Shown here one piece after another: positions 7,701-14,191 of a stretch of 56,572 bases of DNA; the first letter of the stretch is position 1, and every line of letters starts with the position of its first letter. The stretch is taken from NCBI GenBank assembly GCA_003963225.1, contig RXKB01000001.1, forward strand, positions 169,957-226,528, given 5' to 3'. The position numbers were made by a program, and so were the translations under genes. The notes below the pieces were generated by a model. The model had not been told where the DNA came from. It saw only the letters and a program-made list of their open reading frames with translations, and made no database searches. Source of the stretch: Candidatus Babelota bacterium (GTDB lineage Bacteria; Babelota; Babeliae; Babelales; Vermiphilaceae).

Positions 7701-8791
7701 GTTAAATACTCCTGTCGGAATTTGTCCAAGACAAGCTTGGGGTCTTCCGTATGAAGGGCTTCGGTCAGCATCTGACGGACCTCTACGTCCGGAACCATGT
7801 CCTTGAGCACGGCTCCAATACGCTCATGATTGTTCAGCTCATTGCGGATACTGACCGCCTGTCGCGTGTCTCCAGCATCCTTGCTTCTAAGCTGAGTGGT
7901 GCGTACAAACCCCAATGGGTATAGGGGTTTGATCTCAGCCAAACGATCTTTGGTAGACGCCGAATATTCGACCAGGAACACGGGTCGTCGACCTTTATCC
8001 TTCTTGAATCGTTCGATGTAATAATTGACCTCGAAGCCACGTGTGGCCGACGTCGTCAGGTCGATCTTGATGAACTCTCGACCCAGCGAAAAAGGAATGC
8101 GCTGGAGTTTTTGTCCGTCGAAGTACAACAAGCCGATTTGTCCTCCAATGTCAGAGGAAGAAGTCACACCAAGGCTACCACAATACCCGATGTAGGCAGT
8201 TTTGCCTGTGGACGGGTCGGTGATTTTTCCTTCGTATGGTTTATGGATGTCGCCGAGGATAATTCCACGAAGATTGGGATACAACTCAAAAATCGGCAGG
8301 CTGCCGACATCAAGCTTTTTCCTTTCTTCACAGAAATTCCACAAGGCAGGTACCTGCCCATGGAGAACAATCCATTCCGCCGTCTTTCGACGCGGAGTAG
8401 ACTGGATGTAGTTCATCACTTCCAGTGGGTTGTCGGAGTAGTCTCGGCCGGCAAACTGCATCACGGAATCGGCCGAAGCAACACCACTGATCTTTGTCCA
8501 CGACTCCGTGTTGATGGGTTTGTCGTGGTCACCGGCGATACCAATTACCCTGACGCCAGCTAACCTCGCTTCTTCGATCTCAGAACGAACGAATCGGATC
8601 AGGTCTGGTGTCGGCTTGTTGGAGTCAAATAGATCCCCGGCGATAACCAGGTAGTCCACTCTTTGTGCAACAGCCAACTTGCACGCCTCTGAAAACAAAC
8701 GCCGGAGATCGGCGCCTAATTCAGGTTGGTTGTACAAGTTAAGCCCGATATGTACGTCGGAGATTGCAAGAAACGAAGGAGAGCTAGGCAT
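7697..8791 (-). CDS. sbcD: SbcD/Mre11/gp47-type nuclease
   Basis: This 364-residue protein is a calcineurin-like metallophosphoesterase. It has the expected motifs in order: AISDVHIG, IAGDLFDSN, IAGDHDKP (in place of GNHD), VLHGQVP and LGDIHKP. These supply the residues that bind two metals. With SbcC it would form an ATP-dependent nuclease acting on double-strand ends and hairpins. The C-terminal part, after about residue 240, resembles the capping and SbcC-binding domains. It starts 8 nt inside the preceding gene. The partner SbcC lies downstream, separated by two small genes and a terminator, whereas the pair is usually adjacent. Confidence 0.92.
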   Translation of the reverse strand: MPSSPSFLAISDVHIGLNLYNQPELGADLRRLFSEACKLAVAQRVDYLVIAGDLFDSNKPTPDLIRFVRSEIEEARLAGVRVIGIAGDHDKPINTESWTKISGVASADSVMQFAGRDYSDNPLEVMNYIQSTPRRKTAEWIVLHGQVPALWNFCEERKKLDVGSLPIFELYPNLRGIILGDIHKPYEGKITDPSTGKTAYIGYCGSLGVTSSSDIGGQIGLLYFDGQKLQRIPFSLGREFIKIDLTTSATRGFEVNYYIERFKKDKGRRPVFLVEYSASTKDRLAEIKPLYPLGFVRTTQLRSKDAGDTRQAVSIRNELNNHERIGAVLKDMVPDVEVRQMLTEALHTEDPKLVLDKFRQEYLT

Positions 8792-9029
8792 AGGCTTTGA
8801 GGTTCGATTCTATCGCAGCAACTTCCTTTTTCAAGGCTTCTTGCCGCGTGGGCTCAGTGGCCAGAATCTCACCTGTGGCGCAACTCTGTGCCACCCAGGC
8901 AGTTCCATTCCACTCTACGTTGCTCGCCCGGGTGATATCTTTCGAACCACCCAGGCGGTCAGCGACAGGCAAGAGGCCGTCGTTGTAAACGGCCGTAACT
9001 TGCCCATCCGCTCCTACCATGATCTTCAT
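8784..9029 (-). CDS. Hypothetical protein, 81 aa
   Basis: I do not recognise this small protein. It begins MKIMVGADGQVTAVYNDGLL. The middle, ASNVEWNGTAWVA, and the C-terminal helix, RQEALKKEVAAIESNLKAY, suggest a small beta plus alpha fold. The layout resembles short proteins carrying a tail similar to the DUF2997-like product next to it. It overlaps the DUF2997-like gene by 4 nt and sbcD by 8 nt, so it is co-translated with both. It could be a component of the DUF1257/DUF2997 cassette. Confidence 0.7.
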   Translation of the reverse strand: MKIMVGADGQVTAVYNDGLLPVADRLGGSKDITRASNVEWNGTAWVAQSCATGEILATEPTRQEALKKEVAAIESNLKAYA

Positions 9030-9223
9030 TCGGCTGACTGATACGCACCCTGCTGCTCCGGTTCCGCATACAGGCTGCTGGTGGAAGCACGAGACGATTC
9101 GTCGGCAACGCCTAGACGACGTTCGACGTTTTCAGTGGCCTGACGACACGTTGTACCGTATCCTTCAGCGTCTACGAGGGTCGCAAGCCCTTGCTTGCTG
9201 ATTTGGAATTTGAGTCTTTTCAC
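9026..9223 (-). CDS. DUF2997-like small protein
   Basis: This 65-residue protein uses a GTG start that overlaps the previous stop (GTGA). The first 37 residues, from MKRLKFQISKQG through EGYGTTCRQATENVERRLG, match the DUF2997 pattern. That is a beta-hairpin, then a (G)xxC-type turn, then a helix of an A-x-x-x-x-E-x-x-LG kind. From family knowledge, such proteins are often encoded beside DUF1257/Ycf35 proteins. A DUF1257-like gene lies 260 nt upstream here and a Ycf46-like ATPase further up. The Ser/Glu-rich tail is extra. Its function is unknown. Confidence 0.7.
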   Translation of the reverse strand: MKRLKFQISKQGLATLVDAEGYGTTCRQATENVERRLGVADESSRASTSSLYAEPEQQGAYQSAE

Positions 9224-9480
9224 AGGTAGCCGATGGATTGACCAACGAGCCGGTCCTTCGCGTCAATGCGGAACCGGATATGAACCGTATGTTTCTTCGT
9301 GCCCTGGGCAGTGTCCACTTCAATGGTCGCCTTGGCGCAGAAGTAACTGGTATCGACCTTGTCGTGTCGTACAGTCTTCAGGTCGACCTGAACAAACTTC
9401 GGCGGAGGAGTCTCGGAGAAGTAGTGGTTCTGGACTGCCTTAACAACACGATCGACTTGATCTTTGGTCATTTTTGCCAT
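9220..9480 (-). CDS. Hypothetical protein, 86 aa
   Basis: I do not recognise this protein. It starts MAKMTKDQVDRVVKAVQNHY, a helix, followed by strands (FVQVDLKTV, TSYFCAKATIEVD, HTVHIRFRID) that suggest a small alpha+beta domain. ATG 9480 lies 5 nt after the DUF1257-like stop; an in-frame GTG at 9495 is less likely. It is flanked by the DUF1257-like and DUF2997-like genes, so it may be a third small part of that cassette. Confidence 0.7.
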   Translation of the reverse strand: MAKMTKDQVDRVVKAVQNHYFSETPPPKFVQVDLKTVRHDKVDTSYFCAKATIEVDTAQGTKKHTVHIRFRIDAKDRLVGQSIGYL

Positions 9481-9485
9481 AACTG

Positions 9486-9875
9486 TTAGCCCCACTGCTC
9501 AACTTCCAGAATGAGATTGCCGTGAGCGTCAGTGCTACGGCTAATCGTCGCATTCTGGTATTCATCTTCAATCACCGCTGCGGCGTATTCTTGTTTCAAG
9601 CCTTGCAGCTGCATACCGAGGGAAGCCTCGATTGACCCTCCATAGAAGTCTGTCATCAATTCGAGGTTGTCCCCGACCACATTGATGCCGATATCATAGG
9701 CGTTGTGGCCTTTGCCTGGATTTACAGCAACGTACCGGTACGGACCGGCATTGCCGGTGTACTGTCGGGACATCGCGTTCTCGACGAGTTGCCAGCCCTT
9801 GGCGGCGAGGGCCTTACGAAGAATAGGAATTTCGGCCGCCTTAAATGAGACGGCAATTTTGACTGTGTGCGACAT
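9486..9875 (-). CDS. DUF1257 / Ycf35-like protein
   Basis: This 129-residue protein matches the DUF1257 (chloroplast Ycf35) pattern as I know it: an MSHTVKI start, a helix ending ALAAKGW, the turn NAYDIGINVVGDNLELMTDFYGG, a helix LKQEYAAAVIEDEYQ, and a C-terminal strand ending LEVEQWG. The biochemical role of the family is unknown; in cyanobacteria it is found near ferredoxin and DUF2997 genes. Its start overlaps the previous stop (TAATG). A Ycf46-type ATPase and a DUF3150-like gene just upstream make a four-part cassette. Confidence 0.72.
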   Translation of the reverse strand: MSHTVKIAVSFKAAEIPILRKALAAKGWQLVENAMSRQYTGNAGPYRYVAVNPGKGHNAYDIGINVVGDNLELMTDFYGGSIEASLGMQLQGLKQEYAAAVIEDEYQNATISRSTDAHGNLILEVEQWG

Positions 9876-10279
9876 TATACTGCTCCGTACTTTGCCAGAA
9901 ACGCGAAAACCTCACGGGTCATATCACGCCCGGCAGGTTGCATTCTGAGGTCTTCGACAGGACCATAATCGATAATATGGGGGTTCGTAGGCTCACGGAG
10001 CTTGGAATCCAAATACCGGATAAGGTCCTCCTTTTTCAGGTGAGTTTTTGTCGGCGTATCATCCGCCGTATTCTCTGTGACCGTTTCATCGTCATCATCT
10101 TCCTTGGAGTTGGATGACTTCCTGGTCAAGAATACAAGCTGGTCGACCGTCGATTCTTCATGAACGTAAATACCTGCACCCACCTCGATCCATGGAATCA
10201 AGGTTGGGTGCTTCAAGTTCGCAAACTTGATGAACAGGTAATCGAGTGCGTATTCTTTGGTGTCAGATAGGAAACTCAT
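9875..10279 (-). CDS. Hypothetical acidic protein, 134 aa
   Basis: I do not recognise this protein. It has an N-terminal folded part (to about residue 70), an acidic Ser/Asp/Glu linker (KEDDDDETVTENTADD) and a C-terminal helix pair containing DMTREVFAFLAKYG. It lies between the DUF3150-like and DUF1257-like genes, overlapping both by 3-4 nt. The acidic linker suggests a bridge between two folded parts or a DNA-mimic-like surface, but there is no motif to support a function. Confidence 0.7.
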   Translation of the reverse strand: MSFLSDTKEYALDYLFIKFANLKHPTLIPWIEVGAGIYVHEESTVDQLVFLTRKSSNSKEDDDDETVTENTADDTPTKTHLKKEDLIRYLDSKLREPTNPHIIDYGPVEDLRMQPAGRDMTREVFAFLAKYGAV

Positions 10280-11262
10280 ACCTCGATCTTGCGGATGTAG
10301 TCACCCGTCAAGCTATCGAGGTCTGTTGTTTCACGAGCCACATCCAACACATCACTGACTGCCGCGCCAAGATGGTTAAGGGCCAGCTGGTCCGACTTGA
10401 AGTCACGACCAGAGCCGATCAACGTCTTTACGGCGTCCAATTTTGTACGGACTGCTCGGTCATCCAGGAAGTCAAGCCCGTCAAACGCCTCAATGATGCT
10501 ACCCATCGTCTTGAGGTTTGTGGCGGATACGACTTCTCGATTCCTGATCTTACGGGCGATAGTCTCGAACACCTCGACAACACGAGAACGCATGGAGGTA
10601 ACGGCCTCGCGTAGGAAGCCATCAACTTGCTGCATGCTCTGTGAATATTGTCGCTGCCATTCGGCTTCGAACTTACGCTTCATGTCCTCCCGCGCCGTGG
10701 CTTCGGCCTGGACAGCAGCCAAGTCGATTTCACGCATCTGACGTGGGAATGAAACCTCGAACATTCCAACATGGAAGTCGAATTTCGCCCTAACGTGTTC
10801 AGCAGAAGGATAATACGGAAGCAGGATCGCACGATGAGCCGCGTGTTTGGTCAACATCGACTCTTTGTGCGCTTCATAGTTTGTCACGAAAGTCCCAACC
10901 AACTCCATGTACTTGGCACGGAATTCATCGAGCTTTTCCAGTACCCCAAGCAACACCTTGTTTGGAACAAAGTGGGCCTGGGCGATGGGGAACGGCAGAG
11001 CATGACCGCGCAGGTAATTCCTGGCGGAAGACTCAACTGCGACGAATTTCTTCATCTCAGCCTCGTCAATCAGCATCTTGTCGCCCAACTTGAAGAACTC
11101 CGGCAACTTTGTACCGGTAACCAGCGGCAGATCCGTCTCGTTGAGACGAGTCGCCATTGACCACTTGCGTACATGTACTTGCAAGAGTTTACCATCACGG
11201 AAAAGACGCTGGAACCTATTGTTCAGGTCTGTGCTTTGTGCTTGGCGAGGAGACTCACTCAT
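10276..11262 (-). CDS. DUF3150-like protein
   Basis: This 328-residue protein resembles DUF3150. An N-terminal strand pair, LLQVHVRKWSMATRLNETDL, is followed by LGDKMLIDEAEMKKFVAVES and then ARNYLRGHALPFPIAQAHFVPN. The rest is largely helical, with FVTNYEAHKESM and a long coiled coil from about 185 to 300. From family knowledge such proteins occur beside AAA ATPases in phages and bacteria. Here the gene directly follows the Ycf46-like AAA ATPase and overlaps it by 4 nt. It could be an adaptor or substrate of the ATPase; there is no catalytic motif. Confidence 0.68.
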   Translation of the reverse strand: MSESPRQAQSTDLNNRFQRLFRDGKLLQVHVRKWSMATRLNETDLPLVTGTKLPEFFKLGDKMLIDEAEMKKFVAVESSARNYLRGHALPFPIAQAHFVPNKVLLGVLEKLDEFRAKYMELVGTFVTNYEAHKESMLTKHAAHRAILLPYYPSAEHVRAKFDFHVGMFEVSFPRQMREIDLAAVQAEATAREDMKRKFEAEWQRQYSQSMQQVDGFLREAVTSMRSRVVEVFETIARKIRNREVVSATNLKTMGSIIEAFDGLDFLDDRAVRTKLDAVKTLIGSGRDFKSDQLALNHLGAAVSDVLDVARETTDLDSLTGDYIRKIEV

Positions 11263-12857
11263 GAGATAGAAATTGCCCGGAGTTCTTCCGAGACTTCTGC
11301 GATTTGACCATCATGTTGGACCATTCGGAGTTTACCCTTCGCCTGGTCGCGCATGTTGGTGATGTCCACTTCGTTGATCTTAGACTGCGGTGTGGTGGCC
11401 GCTAGTTCTGCCAGCAGGTCCTTGGCCGTGAATTCACGCTGCCGATCTGCGAAGCAACGGAACATGGTGCTGATAATTGCCTGTTCAATTTCTGCACCGG
11501 TGAATCCTTTTGACCCCTCTGCCAAGGCGTTGAGATCAAACCTTGCGGCGTCACGCTTGTAGCGTTTGAGCAACACACGGAAGATCGACACGCGGTCAAT
11601 CTTGGTAGGCAGGTCGAGCCAGAAAAGCTCGTCAAAACGACCCTTACGGATCATCTCAGGAGGCAGAATGGTGAAGTTGTTCGAGGTGCCGATGACAAAG
11701 ACTGGAGTCTTGTGGTCGGAAAGCCAGGAGAGCAACGTACCGAAGCTGCGTGATGAGGTGCCTGTGTCGCCCTGACCGGAAACGGCCGAACGATTCAACG
11801 CTTTCTCAATCTCATCAATGAACAGGATGCAGCTGCCCACACCGTCCACTGTCTGGATAACACGCCGGAAATTCTGCTCGGTTTCACCGACCAGCTTTCC
11901 AAACAATGAACCCACATCCAACTGGAACAACGGCAGGCCAAGCTCGGCAGAAGTCGCCTTTGCAAGAAGCGTCTTGCCACAGCCTGGTACACCACAAAGG
12001 AGCATACCGCGCGGATAGGGGAGCCCATAGGCTCGCGCTTCCGGCAGATAAGCCTGTCCACGTTGACGGATCCATGTCTTCAACCCATCGAGCCCGCCAA
12101 CAGAGTCGAACGTGGCGTCAGGCTCAATGTAGGTCAACAACCCGGATTTCTTCAGGTGCGTGACTTTTTCATCGAACACGGACTTCACAAACGACCGGTC
12201 GAACTTCTTGTTCTCGACGAGCGCCAGAGTAAAGGCGTTTTCAGCCTCACTGTCCGTCAAACCCTTGCCTGCTTCGATGGCCTTGAGCAGGATCTCCGGG
12301 GAAATGGAGAAGTCGTGGTTTGTACCGGGCTTCTTGGATTGCTCGGCTGCTCGCTGCACAAACTCCAACCGGTTTTTCAACCCATCGTCATCTGGCAACG
12401 AGAATTCAAGGATCTGAACGTCCTTGGATAATTCCTCGGGTATCGCATAGACCGGCGATACGAAGATAATGGTTGTGCTTTTGCTCTTGAGCTTGCCAAC
12501 CATGTTACGAAAGGCCCTTCGCACCACAGGTTCCTGGAAGAACGGGTGAAAGTCTTTCAGGACATACAGTTGATGGTCACCAACACTCTTCTCGATGTGT
12601 TCGAGCAGCTTCTTTACGGCAATCAGATCAGGGATTGGCGTACGAGCCTTGTTGGCTTCCATTTTTGACATACCGCGAACCGAATCCCATTCGAAGATCG
12701 TTCGAACTTTACGGCCGCTGTCAGCCGAAGGAGCAAGAAACTCCCCGGCGATATCAGTTACAACCCGGTTTTCCTCGTGAGTTTGGATCCACAGCAGTGG
12801 ATAGCTGGCATTGAGGTAGGTGCCGAGTTTCTCACGAAACGATACCCTGGAACTCAT
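11259..12857 (-). CDS. Ycf46-type AAA ATPase
   Basis: This 532-residue protein has an N-terminal domain (to about 240) with the Ycf46-like block YPLLWIQTHEENRV (19-32) and a degenerate P-loop fold. A typical AAA module follows: Walker A GVPGCGKT (289-296), Walker B ILFIDEIE (344-351), sensor 1 TSNN (391-394) and arginine finger in RKGRFDE (R407). The pairing of a degenerate N-terminal ATPase-like domain with a FtsH-class AAA domain is characteristic of Ycf46. No protease domain is present, so it is probably an unfoldase or remodelling ATPase. Its substrates are unknown; neighbouring DUF3150 and DUF1257 proteins are candidates. Confidence 0.85.
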   Translation of the reverse strand: MSSRVSFREKLGTYLNASYPLLWIQTHEENRVVTDIAGEFLAPSADSGRKVRTIFEWDSVRGMSKMEANKARTPIPDLIAVKKLLEHIEKSVGDHQLYVLKDFHPFFQEPVVRRAFRNMVGKLKSKSTTIIFVSPVYAIPEELSKDVQILEFSLPDDDGLKNRLEFVQRAAEQSKKPGTNHDFSISPEILLKAIEAGKGLTDSEAENAFTLALVENKKFDRSFVKSVFDEKVTHLKKSGLLTYIEPDATFDSVGGLDGLKTWIRQRGQAYLPEARAYGLPYPRGMLLCGVPGCGKTLLAKATSAELGLPLFQLDVGSLFGKLVGETEQNFRRVIQTVDGVGSCILFIDEIEKALNRSAVSGQGDTGTSSRSFGTLLSWLSDHKTPVFVIGTSNNFTILPPEMIRKGRFDELFWLDLPTKIDRVSIFRVLLKRYKRDAARFDLNALAEGSKGFTGAEIEQAIISTMFRCFADRQREFTAKDLLAELAATTPQSKINEVDITNMRDQAKGKLRMVQHDGQIAEVSEELRAISIS

Positions 12858-13234
12858 TATTTGCCTGAGTTAAATCCGCATGTTTCGCCAGTATCCTGAA
12901 GGGCCTCAAGCAGTTCGATCACACGACCGACTGCCCCACTGGCTTCGTCATCGCCCCTTCGGTTAACAATCATCTGTAGCTCATTCATAGCCTCCACATC
13001 TGCCTCCAAAGTATCGAAGTCGATACCCTGGAAAAAGGAGCGCAGGATTTGAGTCCTGCGCCCTTCATCTGACGAGACAGCTGGAGTTGAGCGTACCACA
13101 AAACTGCAAGCGCCGCCGTTTGTCAACTCCTCCAACCTGGTGACGTTTTCACGATCCACTGTAAGAGGAGTTGCAGCTTTACTTGCCGGCTTCGGCACCT
13201 TCCGGCGCTTTGGTGTCTTTGGACTTTTTGCCAT
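12857..13234 (-). CDS. Hypothetical protein with basic N-terminus, 125 aa
   Basis: I do not recognise this protein. Its N-terminal 28 residues are Lys/Pro-rich (KSPKTPKRRKVPKPASK). It then has VDRENVTRLEELTNGG, similar to the micropeptide at 2194-2256. The C-terminal half is acidic and helical (LEADVEAMNELQMIVNRR). I chose ATG 13234, which overlaps the end of the AT-hook gene by 56 nt in another frame; an upstream TTG at 13258 is weaker. Its stop and the Ycf46 start form TAATG, so it is coupled to the ATPase. Confidence 0.65.
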   Translation of the reverse strand: MAKSPKTPKRRKVPKPASKAATPLTVDRENVTRLEELTNGGACSFVVRSTPAVSSDEGRRTQILRSFFQGIDFDTLEADVEAMNELQMIVNRRGDDEASGAVGRVIELLEALQDTGETCGFNSGK

Positions 13235-13916
13235 TTGCGATAAGTGCTTCAACGTCAATTTCGAAGAAGTCGATGAGGGTTTTCAGAACCGCACGTTCGA
13301 CTGTCAAAGTATCATCGGCCTTGTTTTCAAACGTGATCTTCCGATGAGCGGAAGCATGTGCATAAAAGACCCGGGCGTGCTCTTCAAACCGATCAAGTGC
13401 CGGATGGTTGAGTTGCTCTCGTGTGTAAGCCGCACGAGGCGCCGGTTCCGGGGCTTCGTCTTCGGCTTCCGTTCTGGTCACAACCACAGGGGTTGCGACT
13501 GAAGGTGCCTTGGTTGCACCGGCTGGAATCGGTGGAGGCGCCGTTTCACCAGGCGTTGCCGGAAGTGTCGGTGCAATGGTCTTCGGTGGTCGACCACGGC
13601 GTTTCGGAGCCTCAGTCGAGACCGGAGGAGTTGCTGTAGCAGGCGGAGGTGTCGGCGTAGGTGCCGGTGGTGTTGCCGTAGACCCGCCGTCCTTCGGCTT
13701 GTTCTTGCTGCCTGGCGGACGGCCACGACGCTTTGGGACTTCATTAGTCTCCGGAGCCTTGGTGGCCTGTGGAATATTGTCCTTAGCCTTATTCTTGCTG
13801 CCAGGAGGACGTCCACGCTTCTTCGGCACTTCAGCCGCAGGTAGAGTGGATGGATCGATGGTAGGTGCAACCGCCGTGTTCTTCGGCTTGTTCTTGCTGC
13901 CTTTTGGTCTGCCCAT
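13179..13916 (-). CDS. AT-hook DNA-binding protein with four hook motifs
   Basis: This 245-residue protein carries AT-hook motifs, which bind the minor groove of AT-rich DNA. The motifs are GRPKGSKNK (2-10), KKRGRPPGSKNK (32-43), KRRGRPPGSKNK (62-73) and KRRGRPPK (105-112). They are separated by Ala/Pro/Thr-rich linkers (for example TPTPPPATATPP). After residue 160 there is a small folded region with RFEEHARVFYAHASAHRK and a Lys/Glu tail. This looks like a phage-made nucleoid or DNA-organising protein, comparable in logic to AT-hook proteins of bacteria and eukaryotes. It is the second gene of the left operon, before the Ycf46 cassette. The start is ATG 13916, with TAAC from the preceding gene stop. 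Confidence 0.82.
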   Translation of the reverse strand: MGRPKGSKNKPKNTAVAPTIDPSTLPAAEVPKKRGRPPGSKNKAKDNIPQATKAPETNEVPKRRGRPPGSKNKPKDGGSTATPPAPTPTPPPATATPPVSTEAPKRRGRPPKTIAPTLPATPGETAPPPIPAGATKAPSVATPVVVTRTEAEDEAPEPAPRAAYTREQLNHPALDRFEEHARVFYAHASAHRKITFENKADDTLTVERAVLKTLIDFFEIDVEALIANGKKSKDTKAPEGAEAGK

Positions 13917-13917
13917 G

Positions 13918-14052
13918 TTACTTGGTCTTCTTTGTGGTTAGTGCGCTCTGGGTGCGGCTCTTGGCCGTTCCAGTAACATACGTGGAAGACGGCGTCTTTG
14001 CCGGCTTACGCGTACCGTCTTTTGACTGAAATTTCTTCGTGGTTTTGGACAT
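13918..14052 (-). CDS. Small basic protein, 44 aa
   Basis: This frame encodes MSKTTKKFQSKDGTRKPAKT and continues to TTKKTK, 44 residues rich in Lys, Thr and Ser. It has a good ribosome site, TAAGGACCCGACAATG. Its stop lies 1 nt before the AT-hook ATG, so it heads the left operon. It is too short for a domain call; a basic DNA-associated peptide is plausible. It may have been missed by length cut-offs. Confidence 0.65.
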   Translation of the reverse strand: MSKTTKKFQSKDGTRKPAKTPSSTYVTGTAKSRTQSALTTKKTK

Positions 14053-14062
14053 TGTCGGGTCC

Positions 14063-14191
14063 TTACTGGCGTGGTAAAATGGCCTTCACAATGCGATATA
14101 CGCCATTACACATCGTGGAAAATGCTGCGATGACGATACTTGCCCATACTTCTATGGGTGAAGGATCATCACTATGAGTTCGAATCTGCAT
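14063..14191 (-). CDS. Possible 42-aa ORF antisense to the terL start
   Basis: The minus strand has a frame, MQIRTHSDDPSPIEVWASIV, continuing with IAAFSTMCNGVYRIVKAILP. The middle is hydrophobic. It would end 10 nt before the 44-residue gene, but its start lies inside the terL coding region on the other strand and has no good ribosome site. It is listed because the gap is otherwise empty; it may equally be the leader or promoter region. Confidence 0.25.
   Translation of the reverse strand: MQIRTHSDDPSPIEVWASIVIAAFSTMCNGVYRIVKAILPRQ
14143..14158 (+). promoter_or_regulatory. Hairpin just upstream of the terL ribosome site
   Basis: CCCATA and TATGGG form a perfect 6-bp stem with a CTTC loop. 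The ribosome site GAAGGA begins 2 nt after it (14160-14165), and terL starts at 14174. In the mRNA the hairpin borders the site, so it could modulate translation, or be a dyad operator in DNA. I see no convincing sigma70 promoter in 14053-14173. Confidence 0.4.

Noticed and set aside
13510..13941. Gly/Val-rich plus-strand ORF of 143 codons opposite the AT-hook gene
   Set aside because: Reflects the Pro/Ala/Arg codons of the AT-hook gene read backwards; no promoter or ribosome site.
14053..14173. Promoter for terL
   Set aside because: I searched for a -35/-10 pair with 16-18 nt spacing and found only weak matches (for example TTCACA with TACACA at 16 nt); not called.
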